NCBI RefSeq assembly: GCF_009729415.1
Contig: NZ_MPKW01000033.1
Location: forward strand, 1-64,000
From: Mycolicibacterium sp. CBMA 234
Lineage (GTDB): Bacteria > Actinomycetota > Actinomycetes > Mycobacteriales > Mycobacteriaceae
DNA length: 64,000 nt
Direction of reading: 5' to 3'
Each line of letters opens with the position of its first letter. The first letter of the stretch is position 1. Below the pieces are notes generated by a model that had not been told where the DNA came from, did no database searches, and saw nothing but the letters and a program-made list of their open reading frames with translations. Positions 43,551 to 53,056 of this stretch are shown here, piece by piece. The translations under genes were made by a program, and so were the position numbers.

Positions 43551-44828
43551 GTGCGCAACGCAAGCAATGTGGTTGGGTTCGTCCTCGCCGCAGCGGCCGT
43601 CGGCGCGGTGACGGGATTGGCCGCGGCCAGCTTCCGTGTGCTGCTCGATTACGCGACGCAATGGCGCGCGACGCTGTCGCACTGGTCCCATGGAAGTTGG
43701 TGGGGCCCGCTCGTCGTCGTAGCGATCTGCGCAGCGTGCACGGCGGCTGCCGCCTCACTCGTGCGGCGCGTCGAACCGAACGCGGAAGGCAGCGGTATCC
43801 CCCGCGTCGAAGCCGTCGTCGACGGCCGCGCTGAACCCGGCCGGTTCAGAATCCTGCCGATCAAGTACGTCGGCGGACTCCTGTCCCTCGGCGCCGGTCT
43901 CGCTCTCGGACGTGAGGGGCCGTCGGTTCAGATGGGCGGTTCCATCGCCATCATCGTCGCCTCTGCGACCCGGCGTTCTCAATCAGACCTGCGCGTCCTC
44001 GCAGCTGCCGGAGCCGCAGCCGGACTCGCCACCGCATTCAACGCGCCCATTGCCGGAGGCGTATTCGTGCTGGAGGAGCTGGTCAAACGCTTCGACCCGC
44101 GAACGACGGTCGCGACACTGGTCGCCTCTGCATCCGGATTCTTCGCGGCGTACCCGTTCGTGCGTTCCGGCTCCGAATTCCAGGTGCCGCACCTGGCCGA
44201 CCCGCAGCTGGCGGGCTCTGGCTGGGTACTGGCCGTCGGCATCCTCGCGGGCGTCCTCGGTGTCCTCTACAACAAGGCGATCATGGTCGGTCTTCGCACA
44301 GCGGACACCAGCCGATGGCCAGTGGAAGTCCGTGCCGCCCTCATCGGTGCCGGCGTCGGGGTTCTGGTTTGGTACTCCCCGGATCTCGCCGGCGGGGGTG
44401 ACCATCTGACCCAGGAGGCGCTGTTCGGCCACGGCGCCATCGGAGCCGTCATCGCGGTGCTGATTCTTCGGTTCTTTCTCGGCGTCGTGTCCTATGCCGC
44501 GGGCACGCCGGGCGGTCTGTTCGCCCCAATGCTGGTCATCGGTGCCGACGTCGGGCTGATCGTGGGCCTGGCCGCGGCGTACCTCACTCCACATATAGCG
44601 CCCAACCCCGCGGCGCTCGCGCTCATCGGGATGGCTGCGTTCTTCACTGCCAGCGTCCAGGCGCCGGTGACCGGCCTCATCCTGGCCACCGAGCTCACCG
44701 GAAGCACCAATCAACTGCCTCCGATGCTCGGCGCCTGCGCCACAGCGCTGTTGGTGGCTATCGCCCTGGGTTCGCGTCCGATCTATGACTTGCTCACCGA
44801 TCGCGCGGCCACAACGCCGGCGAAGTAG
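43551..44828 (+). CDS. ClC-family chloride/proton antiporter, 425 aa
   Basis: ClC selectivity motifs are intact: GSGIPRVEAV, LALGREGPSVQMGG (with the gating Glu) and TPGGLFAPMLVIG. The internal proton Glu is present in VFVLEELVKRF, which argues for an H+/Cl- exchanger rather than a channel. About ten to twelve TM segments. Start GTG 43551. No CBS domains follow. In other bacteria such antiporters assist extreme acid resistance. Confidence 0.92.
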   Translation: MRNASNVVGFVLAAAAVGAVTGLAAASFRVLLDYATQWRATLSHWSHGSWWGPLVVVAICAACTAAAASLVRRVEPNAEGSGIPRVEAVVDGRAEPGRFRILPIKYVGGLLSLGAGLALGREGPSVQMGGSIAIIVASATRRSQSDLRVLAAAGAAAGLATAFNAPIAGGVFVLEELVKRFDPRTTVATLVASASGFFAAYPFVRSGSEFQVPHLADPQLAGSGWVLAVGILAGVLGVLYNKAIMVGLRTADTSRWPVEVRAALIGAGVGVLVWYSPDLAGGGDHLTQEALFGHGAIGAVIAVLILRFFLGVVSYAAGTPGGLFAPMLVIGADVGLIVGLAAAYLTPHIAPNPAALALIGMAAFFTASVQAPVTGLILATELTGSTNQLPPMLGACATALLVAIALGSRPIYDLLTDRAATTPAK

Positions 44829-44834
44829 CGCGAA

Positions 44835-45848
44835 TCAGCGCAGGTTTCCGGCGTACTTCCCACTGAGCTCGCCGATTTCGATCAACCACAGCAGGGTGTC
44901 GCGGGCAGTTTCTTCGAACGGCCTCGCCACAATGCCGAGCTCCTCCGTGGCGCGTGAGGTGTCGAATCGGGTATCCCGCTCGGCCAGCTCGACAGTCTCG
45001 ACATCCGCGGGCAGATGGACGTTTTCCGGCAGGACCTTGTTGAGCAATTCGGCGAGCTGCGTGAACGGCTTGGCGACGACGGCGGGTGCGCTGACGAAGG
45101 GCAACCACCGGCCGGTGATCCTCTGGAGAGTGCCGTGCATCAGGTCGCCGTCGAGGTGATGACCAGGTACCACGTAACGGCGCGGCCCTTGACCCGTCAC
45201 CATGCAGGCGGCGACGACGTCGGCGGTGTCGCGGACGTCGACGTAGTGGGCGCCGCCGGTCGGCCATACAGGCAACCGCCCCTTGACAATCCACATGAAC
45301 AGCTCGGCCTGCGTGCCCAGATACGGATCGTGCGGGCCCAGCACGCCGCCGGGGTACACCGAGACCACCGGTGCGCCGATCGACTGGAGCGCCCGAATCT
45401 GCACCTCTGACTCCCGTTTCGACTTGGCGTAGGGCAAATCGACGTCACCCAGCGGCAGATCGGGTCCGCCGCCGCCGTGACATGTCAGCGCCACCGTCGA
45501 CGAAATGTGCACGATCGGATCAAGACCGCGCTCGACCGCGCCGCCAACGACCAGCTCGGTCGCGCGCAGGTTGGTGCGGGTGATCTCCGCGGCCCGACGG
45601 GCGTCAAGGCTGAACACGGCGGCGGCGTGCACGACCGCGTCGACACCGTCGAGGGCGGCAGCCACGACGTCGGCGTCCAGCACGTCACCGACAACAAGGT
45701 CGTCCACCGAAACATTGAGCGGCCCAAGCGATTTTGGGACCTGCTCGGCGCGGCGGACCAGCAGCCGCACGTCATGGCCGTCACGGATTAGCGCGGCGAC
45801 GATGTGCGCACCAACATAACCAGTCCCCCCGGTAACCAGAACCTTCAT
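44835..45848 (-). CDS. NAD-dependent epimerase/dehydratase (extended SDR), 337 aa
   Basis: Rossmann motif VLVTGGTGYVGAHIVAALI at the N-terminus, DAVVHAAAVFSLDAR, the active-site Tyr and Lys in LPYAKSKRE, and VVSVYPGGVLGPHDPY. The fold is that of dihydroflavonol reductase or 3-beta-HSD-like enzymes; the substrate is unknown. ATG 45848 with GGGAAGG upstream is chosen over an upstream start at 45932. Confidence 0.85.
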   Translation of the reverse strand: MKVLVTGGTGYVGAHIVAALIRDGHDVRLLVRRAEQVPKSLGPLNVSVDDLVVGDVLDADVVAAALDGVDAVVHAAAVFSLDARRAAEITRTNLRATELVVGGAVERGLDPIVHISSTVALTCHGGGGPDLPLGDVDLPYAKSKRESEVQIRALQSIGAPVVSVYPGGVLGPHDPYLGTQAELFMWIVKGRLPVWPTGGAHYVDVRDTADVVAACMVTGQGPRRYVVPGHHLDGDLMHGTLQRITGRWLPFVSAPAVVAKPFTQLAELLNKVLPENVHLPADVETVELAERDTRFDTSRATEELGIVARPFEETARDTLLWLIEIGELSGKYAGNLR

Positions 45849-46081
45849 CTTCTGCCCTTCCCAGGGACTCGTCGGCCAGTGTCGGTGTGGCGATGCCCCG
45901 ACAACGCCGCTGGTCGGAACCGCTGCACGCACCCTATCGCCGCAAATAGGTCGTCCGCTGGCAAACGGCTCGGCGTCAGTGTGGACCTTTGCTCGCGAAT
46001 CCTTGAGAATGCGGTAGGCACCGGATTACAGTTTGCTGGATAGGGCATACCAACCGTCACGCAGGGCACTCGGGAGGCCGG

Positions 46082-47215
46082 ATGGATGCTGCCGCGGACG
46101 TTTGGAGCGAGGTCATCTCGCTGATGTTCATCATCAGCGCTGCGATCATGTGGGGCATCTGGCTGATCGAACGCAAACACTCCTATTTGCTGATCCTCGG
46201 CACGGCGGCGGCGATCGTCTCGTGCAGTTTCCTAGCCGCGGCCATGCCAATCTCGGTGGACTACCAGGTGGCCCTAACCTCCATCACATTCATCGTCGGG
46301 CTCTTCCTCGCCCAGGAAGGCGTGGCGCGTCGGGGCACCCACCCAGGCACTCCGGTGATCCCGTTGGTCGTCGCAGCAACCGGCATCTGCGGCATCGTGG
46401 GCCTAGCGTTGACCGGTCACGGTCACCAATTGGCATGGCAAGTCCACATCCAGGACGTCACCGTCGCCGCGCTCAGCGCCTGTGCGCTGTACCGCCGACG
46501 AATGTTCTCCGGTGAGCGACGCGGAGATCGGCTCCTGGCGGTGACGGTCCTGGCCACTTTCGTGTACTTCCTGGTGCGCTCGTGGGTCGGCCTTGACCGC
46601 GACGCGCTGTGGTCCGGCCAACGCCCGGGCTTCGCCGCGTTCACCCCACCATTTGTGATCGCTTGGGCCGCACTGGTGATCGTGCTGGTGACGATTCTCG
46701 CGGTCCAAGAACTGTGGGACTACTTCGACGCCCTTCGGCGGGAACGCGATACCGACGTGCTCACCGGCGTCCTCAACCGGCGGGGGTTCCAGGCGAAAGT
46801 CGAGCAGCTATTGGCGTCCACAGACCGCACCGAATCGACGCTGTTGGTCTTCGACCTGGACAAATTCAAGCCCGTCAACGACCGCCTCGGGCACGCCGCG
46901 GGCGACGATGTGCTGCGGAACTTCGCGACGGTCATGCAATCCAGCGGACGGCGGACCGATGTAGTGGGCCGATTGGGTGGCGACGAGTTCGCCGTCTTCC
47001 TCGACGGAGCCACCTACGCCGACGCCCTGCACGTCGGGCAGCGAATCCGCCGCGAACTCGCCCGGGCGTCCTTCAACCACTTCGCCGAGACCGCACCAGT
47101 CACAGTGAGTTTCGGCATTGCCACGGCCAGCCCACACACAGCCCTTGCCGACGTGATTTCCGCTGCCGACGCGCAGCTGCGCCGGGCGAAGAAGCGTGCA
47201 GCCCACGGCGCGTAG
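46082..47215 (+). CDS. Membrane-bound diguanylate cyclase (GGDEF), 377 aa
   Basis: Six or seven N-terminal TM segments (VISLMFIISAAIMWGIWLI, VALTSITFIVGLFLAQ, FVIAWAALVIVLVTILAV) precede a GGDEF domain from about residue 215: DTDVLTGVLNRRGFQ, VFDLDKFKPVNDRLGHAAGD and intact RLGGDEF. It should synthesise c-di-GMP. GGGAGG lies before ATG 46082. This is the second such enzyme in the window; neither has an EAL partner nearby. Confidence 0.88.
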   Translation: MDAAADVWSEVISLMFIISAAIMWGIWLIERKHSYLLILGTAAAIVSCSFLAAAMPISVDYQVALTSITFIVGLFLAQEGVARRGTHPGTPVIPLVVAATGICGIVGLALTGHGHQLAWQVHIQDVTVAALSACALYRRRMFSGERRGDRLLAVTVLATFVYFLVRSWVGLDRDALWSGQRPGFAAFTPPFVIAWAALVIVLVTILAVQELWDYFDALRRERDTDVLTGVLNRRGFQAKVEQLLASTDRTESTLLVFDLDKFKPVNDRLGHAAGDDVLRNFATVMQSSGRRTDVVGRLGGDEFAVFLDGATYADALHVGQRIRRELARASFNHFAETAPVTVSFGIATASPHTALADVISAADAQLRRAKKRAAHGA

Positions 47216-47284
47216 GCAGGACGACCCTCCCGCTAATCGGGACCGCACCGACTCGACGCCGGTGGCCGACCATAGCCTCTGTCC

Positions 47285-48274
47285 ATGGACGAGGTGTTCG
47301 TCGTCGACCGGGTCGTGACCGCCGCCGGGTGCGCGCAGCGATTCATCGACGCCTATCTGACCGGTTACGCCCCGGGCGCCCGCGAACGCGGCATGACCCT
47401 GCGGGATGTCCTTGTCAGTCCACCGATTTGGTTCGACGATCAATCCAACGTCGTGACCATCACCTGGTCGCTGCGCGACGCCGCGGCGTGGTGGCAGATG
47501 ACCTGGCATGGCCGATCCGACCCGACGTTGGCGCAATGGTGGGACAGCATCGTCGACCTCATCGTCGAGCGTGACCGCAGCGTCGCAGCCCGGCCCGAAA
47601 ACGCCGTCGCCGCAGCCGAAGTCGCACCGAAGGCTGATCTTGCTGGCGTCCCGGCGTTCTGCGTCACTCGGCTGGTGGACGTCATTGAATCCGACCGTGG
47701 CCGCGTGTTGGGGTCGCTGCGCGAGGCAGCCCGCGGTAGCGGGGCGTTCGCGCACGTGGTGGCGCCGACGCTGCCAGGCTCACGCAATGGCGGTGACATC
47801 TTGGCGCACCTGCGCTTCCACGATGAAAACACTTGGCAACAAAGCACTTTCGACCATGCCCTCACCGACTCGTCGATCACCCAAGTCAATGGGGCGACCT
47901 ACCGCGGGACGCCTACCCGCCACGGTGACGGCACGGTCTACCGGGCTCTGCTGCTGCGCGTCGACCCAGCTGTGGACGCCCCGACGGTGGCCCAGTTCGA
48001 ACGCGAGCTGGCATCGATGCCCGGCTTCATCTCCACCATCAAGGCCTGGCAACTGAGCCGTGTCGATACCGCGATCGGCACCAGCCCGTGGACGCATGTG
48101 TTCGAGCAGGAATTCACTGACGTCGACGGCCTGCTGGGGCCGTACCTGATGCACCCGATCCATTGGACGGTGGTGGATCGGTGGTTCGACCCTGAAACCA
48201 CCGACGTGATCGTGCGAGATCGCTTGTGCCACAGCTTTTGTGACCTGACCACCCCTCTTTTGCATCGAACGTGA
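47285..48274 (+). CDS. Dabb (stress-responsive A/B barrel) domain protein, 329 aa
   Basis: The C-terminal region has the dimeric alpha+beta barrel pattern of Dabb proteins (FERELASMPGFISTIKAWQL, then WTHVFEQEFTDVDGLLGPYL and WTVVDRWFDPE). The N-terminal 130 residues form another alpha/beta-barrel-like domain (VDRVVTAAGCAQRFIDAYLT). Such proteins occur in polyketide and aromatic metabolism. The reaction is not known. ATG 47285; no strong ribosome-binding site. Confidence 0.75.
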   Translation: MDEVFVVDRVVTAAGCAQRFIDAYLTGYAPGARERGMTLRDVLVSPPIWFDDQSNVVTITWSLRDAAAWWQMTWHGRSDPTLAQWWDSIVDLIVERDRSVAARPENAVAAAEVAPKADLAGVPAFCVTRLVDVIESDRGRVLGSLREAARGSGAFAHVVAPTLPGSRNGGDILAHLRFHDENTWQQSTFDHALTDSSITQVNGATYRGTPTRHGDGTVYRALLLRVDPAVDAPTVAQFERELASMPGFISTIKAWQLSRVDTAIGTSPWTHVFEQEFTDVDGLLGPYLMHPIHWTVVDRWFDPETTDVIVRDRLCHSFCDLTTPLLHRT

Positions 48275-48316
48275 GCTCGTGTGCCAAATTTTGGCTACCT
48301 GTGACACACAAGCTCA
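48272..48316. terminator. Hairpin between convergent genes
   Basis: TGAGCTCGTGTG (48272-48283) pairs with CACACAAGCTCA (48305-48316) with one mismatch, around a loop that contains CCAAATTTTGG. It lies between the 3' ends of the Dabb and SDR genes. Confidence 0.5.
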
Positions 48317-48335
48317 TGATCGCGGTGCTGCGAGG

Positions 48336-49223
48336 TTAGAGCCCGGCCGGCTTGACGTTCGGGTTGGCGGTGTCCGGCGGCGCGAGCGGCGCCAACGTCG
48401 TGCCGCCGTCCAGGGAATGCACCGGTAGCTGCTGCGACCACGGGTAGTGCAGGCTGAACGCAACCAGGCCAGTGCGCTCCGCGGCCGGCAGGTGGCACAT
48501 GGCCAGCACCGTCTCGGCGAGATATTCGACGGGCTCGGTCGGGAAGCTATCGGGAATCAGGGCTGCCGCGCCCGGGGTACGCACTGCCGTTGATGGGCCC
48601 ACCGCGTTGACGGCGATGTTGTCATCGAGCAGCTCGGCAGCGATACCTTGAGTGAAGCGGTGCAGCGCCGCCTTGCACGACGCGTAGATCACGTCGCCCG
48701 CGGTCTTGTTGTAGTCCCGGTAGGGCCGCGCCGGCGCTACCCCGGTGACCGAACCAATGTTCACGATCCAGCCGCCGCCGTGCTTTCGCATATGCGGCAC
48801 AGCAGCTTTCGTCAAGACGAAGGGGGTGCGCAGATAGTGCTCGATGGTGCGGTCGAACGTCTCCATGCTCATCTCGTCGACCACCGAGTAGTCGGCGAAA
48901 CCGGCATTGTTGACCAGGATGTCGAGCAACCCCGTGCGCGCCACGACGGCCTCGACCAGGCCGTCGCGCGCCTGCGGGTCATCGAGATCAGCAGCCAACC
49001 CGAACGCGGAGCCGCCGGCTTCTTCGATCAGTGCAATGGTTTCTTCTATGGACCCGGGAATCGCTTCCGTCACCCCGGCACGCACTGACGGCGACGGTGC
49101 GTAGGCACGCGCGGTCACTGCAACGGTGGCGCCTTCCGCCGCCAGACGTTGAGCGATCGCGCGCCCGATACCGCGACTGCTACCCGTGACCAGTGCGGTC
49201 TTGCCCGCCAGAAGCCCTGCCAT
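48336..49223 (-). CDS. Short-chain dehydrogenase/reductase, 295 aa
   Basis: Classical SDR: cofactor motif ALVTGSSRGIGRAIAQRL, NNAG (DILVNNAGFADYS), a serine in NIGSVTGV, and catalytic YASCK. A 20-residue insertion (ARAYAPSPSVRAGVTEAIPG) after the second strand is typical of a mycobacterial subgroup. The substrate is unknown. Divergent from the next SDR gene. Confidence 0.88.
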   Translation of the reverse strand: MAGLLAGKTALVTGSSRGIGRAIAQRLAAEGATVAVTARAYAPSPSVRAGVTEAIPGSIEETIALIEEAGGSAFGLAADLDDPQARDGLVEAVVARTGLLDILVNNAGFADYSVVDEMSMETFDRTIEHYLRTPFVLTKAAVPHMRKHGGGWIVNIGSVTGVAPARPYRDYNKTAGDVIYASCKAALHRFTQGIAAELLDDNIAVNAVGPSTAVRTPGAAALIPDSFPTEPVEYLAETVLAMCHLPAAERTGLVAFSLHYPWSQQLPVHSLDGGTTLAPLAPPDTANPNVKPAGL

Positions 49224-49425
49224 ACAGCGAAATTAGCAATGGCGGACGCCGCCCGGTCAGTGCTGGACCGCTGGCCGGGATTCTGAGCCAACCGCATCCG
49301 CAGGTGACGAATGGCCAATTAGTTGTGAGTAGTGGCCAAACAGGTGCCAGCGCACGACGCGTCGACAACGATGGGTCAGGTCCGACCTCGTTGAACAGTT
49401 CAAGAACCGTGAGCAGGAGGAGAGC

Positions 49426-50265
49426 ATGTCCGTCGTACTCATCACCGGTTGTTCGAGCGGAATCGGCGAGGCAACCGCCGCCGACCTGGTCGACCACGGT
49501 CACACCGTCTATGCCACCGCACGTCGTCCTGACACGCTGAAGACCTTGGCGGACAAAGGGTGCCACACCCTCGCGCTCGATGTGACCAGCGAGGAGTCCA
49601 TGGCCGCCGCGGTTGCCGCGGTCGAGGACGAAGCCGGCTCGATCGACGTCCTGGTGAACAATGCGGGCTACTCGCAATCGGGAGCTGTCGAGTCGATCCC
49701 GCTCGACAACATTCGAAAACAGTTCGAAACCAATGTGTTCGGACTCATCCGGATGAGCCAACTAGTACTGCCGGGCATGCGGGCGGCCGGTAGCGGCCGC
49801 ATCATCAACATCGGATCGATGGGCGGCAGGCTCACATTCCCCGGCGGCGGCATCTACCACGCTACGAAGTACGCCGTCGAAGCCATCTCGGACGCCATGC
49901 GATTCGAAGTCCAGGGCTTCGGTATCCAGATCGTGCTCATCGAACCCGGGCTGATCACCACCAGTTTCGCTGACACCGCTGTCGGATCGGTGGACGACTT
50001 GAAGGACGGTCCGTACTCGGATTTCAATGCCAAAGTCGGCACCCTCACCGCCGACATTTACTCGAGCGTGGTCGCCAAGGTCCTTGGCGGCGGCCCTGAT
50101 TCGGTTGCGGACGTCGTCCGCAAAGCCATCGAAACCAAGCGGCCAAAGGCGCGCTACACCGTCACTCCCAGCGCAACGCTCAGCATCATCCAGCGCCAAC
50201 TGACCCCCGATAAGGTCTGGGACTTGGCGATGCGCACCCAATTCCCGGTCCCCGGCAGCAAGTGA
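49426..50265 (+). CDS. Short-chain dehydrogenase/reductase, 279 aa
   Basis: Starts at ATG 49426 behind a strong AGGAGGAG. It has VVLITGCSSGIGEATAADL, DVLVNNAGYSQSG, the serine in NIGSMGGR and catalytic YHATK. This pattern resembles retinol/17-beta-HSD-like SDRs. First of a probable operon with the quinone oxidoreductase (31 bases later) and PAP2 gene. Confidence 0.88.
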   Translation: MSVVLITGCSSGIGEATAADLVDHGHTVYATARRPDTLKTLADKGCHTLALDVTSEESMAAAVAAVEDEAGSIDVLVNNAGYSQSGAVESIPLDNIRKQFETNVFGLIRMSQLVLPGMRAAGSGRIINIGSMGGRLTFPGGGIYHATKYAVEAISDAMRFEVQGFGIQIVLIEPGLITTSFADTAVGSVDDLKDGPYSDFNAKVGTLTADIYSSVVAKVLGGGPDSVADVVRKAIETKRPKARYTVTPSATLSIIQRQLTPDKVWDLAMRTQFPVPGSK

Positions 50266-50296
50266 CACACCAGCTTCAGGTCGAAAGGAACTTTGT

Positions 50297-51286
50297 ATGT
50301 ACGCGATAACGCTCGACGGTTTTGGCGACCCGGAGGTCATGAAGTGGGCTGAAGTGCCCGACCTGCCCGCACCTGGCCCAGGACAAGTCGCCATCGACGT
50401 GGTGGCCGCGGGCGTGAACCGCGCAGATGTGATGCAGCGGTTGGGTTTCTATCCGCCACCGCCGGGCGTCAGCGAGATTCCGGGGCTGGAGGTTTCCGGC
50501 GTGATCGCCGAAGTCGGTGCCGGCGTGCAGGATTGGTCAAGCGGCGACGAGGTGTGTGCCCTCCTGGCTGGCGGCGGTTATGCCGAGCGCGTCAACGTGG
50601 CCGCCAGTCATGTGCTGCCTGTGCCACAGGGCGTCAACGTCATCGCCGCTGCAGCGTTGCCCGAGACCGCCGCCACTGTGTGGTCCAACGTGGTGATGAC
50701 CGGCCTTCTGCAGCGTGGGCAGACGCTGCTGATCCACGGCGGTGGCAGCGGAATAGGCACGCACGCAATCCAAGTGGGCCGTGCGCTCGGCGCCAATGTG
50801 GCGGTGACTGCAGGCACGCAGTTCAAGCTGGACGCCTGCCGCGAGCTGGGCGCACAGACCCTGGTCAACTATCACGACCAGGACTTCCCCGCGGTGGTCA
50901 ACGCCGAATACAACGGTGCCAACGTCATTCTCGACATCATGGGTGGCAGTTACCTGGGCAAGAATGTCGAAGCGTTGGCCGAGAACGGCCATCTGACCAT
51001 CATCGGGTTGCAGGGTGGGGCCGTCGCCGAACTGAATCTCGGTGCGCTGCTGTTCAAACGGGGTTCAGTGCATGTGACGAACTTGCGCCGCCGGCCTGAC
51101 GAAGGCCCTGGCTCCAAGGCCGAGATCATTGCCGGGCTGCGCCAGCAGCTGTGGCCACTGATCGCCGACGGCGCCGTCGCACCCGTTGTCGCCGCCGAAG
51201 TGCCGATCACCGACGCGCCGGAAGCGCACAAGCTGCTGGACTCCAACCAGACGGTGGGCAAGGTGCTGTTGACTGTGCAGCGATGA
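50297..51286 (+). CDS. Zinc-free NAD(P)H quinone oxidoreductase (PIG3-like MDR), 329 aa
   Basis: Medium-chain reductase without zinc ligands: PGPGQVAIDVVAAGVNRADV, GLEVSGVIAEVGAGV and LIHGGGSGIGTHAIQVGRAL (NADPH site). The FYPPPPGVSEIPG motif matches the TP53I3/PIG3 group. AAAGGAA precedes ATG 50297. Its stop overlaps the start of the PAP2 gene (ATGA), so the two are translationally coupled. Confidence 0.9.
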   Translation: MYAITLDGFGDPEVMKWAEVPDLPAPGPGQVAIDVVAAGVNRADVMQRLGFYPPPPGVSEIPGLEVSGVIAEVGAGVQDWSSGDEVCALLAGGGYAERVNVAASHVLPVPQGVNVIAAAALPETAATVWSNVVMTGLLQRGQTLLIHGGGSGIGTHAIQVGRALGANVAVTAGTQFKLDACRELGAQTLVNYHDQDFPAVVNAEYNGANVILDIMGGSYLGKNVEALAENGHLTIIGLQGGAVAELNLGALLFKRGSVHVTNLRRRPDEGPGSKAEIIAGLRQQLWPLIADGAVAPVVAAEVPITDAPEAHKLLDSNQTVGKVLLTVQR

Positions 51287-51870
51287 ACCTCGACACGCGA
51301 ATCTTCTACGTCGTCAACGACTTCGCCCGCCACACGCCGTGGCTGCATTCGCTGATGGCCGGATATGCCAATCACGGGGTGCTGGCGTTCATCGCCTTGC
51401 TGTTGGTCGGATGGTGGCTCGCCCGCAGGAGCACAGAGCCGATGATGATGGTCGCGGCCGTCTGGGCACCGCTGGGCGTGCTGGCGGCCCTCCTGGTTTA
51501 TGACCCCATCGCCGTGTCCGTCAACGAGACCCGTCCATGCAATGCACTGCACGACATCGTGGTCCTGCACTGCAACACCGACGGCGGGTTCCCCAGCATC
51601 CATGCCGTCATCGCCGCCGCGGTCGCGGCAGGGCTGTGGCTGGTGGACCGTCGTCTCGGCGTGGTCGCTGTGGTGGCCGCGGCCGCCATGGCGTTCGCCC
51701 GCGTATATGTGGGTGCCCACTATCCGCACGATGTCTTGGCGGGACTCGCACTGGGTGCGGTGGTCAGCTTGGCGGGTTACATGCTCTTCCGGCCGTTGCT
51801 GCGCCGGCTGGTCGTCATCGTCAGCAAGACCTGGCTACGTACCGCTAAAGACCACCCGCCCCGGTACTGA
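51283..51870 (+). CDS. PAP2-family membrane phosphatase, 195 aa
   Basis: ATG 51283 overlaps the preceding stop. Five TM segments with the acid-phosphatase motifs in degenerate form: VNETRPCNALHD, GGFPSIHAVIAAA (PSxH) and ARVYVGAHYPHDVLAG (His with Asp). It is likely to dephosphorylate a lipid phosphate such as undecaprenyl pyrophosphate or phosphatidic acid at the outer face of the membrane. Confidence 0.85.
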   Translation: MNLDTRIFYVVNDFARHTPWLHSLMAGYANHGVLAFIALLLVGWWLARRSTEPMMMVAAVWAPLGVLAALLVYDPIAVSVNETRPCNALHDIVVLHCNTDGGFPSIHAVIAAAVAAGLWLVDRRLGVVAVVAAAAMAFARVYVGAHYPHDVLAGLALGAVVSLAGYMLFRPLLRRLVVIVSKTWLRTAKDHPPRY

Positions 51871-51884
51871 TGACTTCTGGCCCT
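51871..51884 (+). promoter_or_regulatory. DosR-box-like site upstream of the first acg-like gene
   Basis: TGACTTCTGGCCCT matches the DevR/DosR box GGGACTTNNGGCCCT apart from the first bases. It lies 65 bases before the nitroreductase start, directly after the PAP2 stop. Confidence 0.5.
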
Positions 51885-51948
51885 GTCCAGACGGAACCTG
51901 GTGCAACAGACTCCTTTTGGACCTCGCCCGTGTCGAGAAGGACATCAC

Positions 51949-52947
51949 ATGACGAAAACCACTATTGGGCTGCAAGAGATCGAAGATGCGGTGCACCTGG
52001 CTTGCCGTGCGCCATCATTCCACAACAGCCAGCCGTGGAATTGGGTTCTGGAGTCTTCGGCCTTGCAGCTGTTTCTGGACCCAGATTGGCTGGTAGCGAC
52101 CGATAGTTCCGGACGCCAGGCGCTGTTGAGCTGCGGTGCGGCGCTTGACCACCTGCGGGTGGCCATGAACGCAGCCGGCTGGGCCACCAGCGTCGACTAT
52201 TTTCCCAATCCGAACAATCGTCACCACCTCGCCGATGTCGAGTTCCGGCCGGCTGTCGGTGTCACTCCGGCACAGCAGCGGGCCGCGGATGCCATCCTGT
52301 TCCGACGAACCGACCGACTGCCGTTCGGAGCAGTGGATGACTGGCCGGCATTCGAAAGCCTGCTCAGGCTGACCGTCGGCAATTATCCGGCGCAAGTAAA
52401 TGTACTGGCCCCGCAACAACGCACGGAACTCGCCGAAGCGTCTCATGTTGCAGAGGTGCTACGGATGTACGATGCTGCCTATCACGCCGAATTGGACTGG
52501 TGGACTTCACCATTTGGCGCGACGACCGGCATTCCGCACAGTGCTTTGGTATCGGCCGCAGAAAGCGACCGCGTCGACATTGGGCGCGCATTCCCCGTGA
52601 CACCCACGCGGGAGCGACGGGTACCCGCCGGGGACGACCAGGCCACCGTTGTGGTGATTTCCGCACTAGCAGATACCCGCGAGGACATCTTGGCGTGCGG
52701 CGAGACGTTGTCGGCAATTCTGCTTGAGGCGACCGTCGCCGGCCTGGCCACTTGTCCGCTCACGCATCTGACCGAGCACCCCGCCACCTGCGATGTCATC
52801 AGCTCGCTCACCGGGCACCAACTGCCGCAGTTGCTGGTTCGTATCGGAACTGCCCCGACTCTGGAGGAGGTCCCGCCGCCGACACCACGACGTCCGTTGT
52901 CGGATGTCTTCAGCTATCGGCCCGATCGCGCGCACGATCGGAATTGA
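51949..52947 (+). CDS. Acg-type nitroreductase-like protein, 332 aa
   Basis: Nitroreductase-fold protein of the Acg (Rv2032)/Rv3131 family: ACRAPSFHNSQPWNWVLES at the N-terminus, ILFRRTDRLPFGAVDDWPAF, VAGLATCPLTHLTEHPAT and a C-terminal PRRPLSDVFSY. Acg is reported to bind and sequester FMN without classical activity; this one may act alike. GAGAAGGA precedes ATG 51949. The upstream DosR-like box and nearby devRS indicate hypoxic induction. Confidence 0.88.
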   Translation: MTKTTIGLQEIEDAVHLACRAPSFHNSQPWNWVLESSALQLFLDPDWLVATDSSGRQALLSCGAALDHLRVAMNAAGWATSVDYFPNPNNRHHLADVEFRPAVGVTPAQQRAADAILFRRTDRLPFGAVDDWPAFESLLRLTVGNYPAQVNVLAPQQRTELAEASHVAEVLRMYDAAYHAELDWWTSPFGATTGIPHSALVSAAESDRVDIGRAFPVTPTRERRVPAGDDQATVVVISALADTREDILACGETLSAILLEATVAGLATCPLTHLTEHPATCDVISSLTGHQLPQLLVRIGTAPTLEEVPPPTPRRPLSDVFSYRPDRAHDRN

Positions 52948-52949
52948 CG

Positions 52950-52968
52950 GCAGGTCAATGCGACCTGC
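52950..52968. terminator. Small hairpin after the acg-like gene
   Basis: GCAGGTC-AATGC-GACCTGC, a 7-bp perfect stem starting 3 bases after the stop at 52947. It could be a weak terminator, or an operator next to the DosR-like box at 52974. Confidence 0.4.
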
Positions 52969-52973
52969 GACTA

Positions 52974-52987
52974 GGGACCTATGCCTC
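52974..52987 (+). promoter_or_regulatory. DosR-box-like site upstream of the usp-devR-devS genes
   Basis: GGGACCTATGCCTC: the left half GGGAC is exact and the right half is degenerate. In M. tuberculosis the equivalent gene (Rv3134c) also has DevR boxes, giving autoregulation. Confidence 0.5.
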
Positions 52988-53056
52988 TGCCGCCGGCGGC
53001 ACCACCGCACCTACCGTCGGGGAACAGTCACTCGGCAACTTCGGGAGAGTGCAGAG

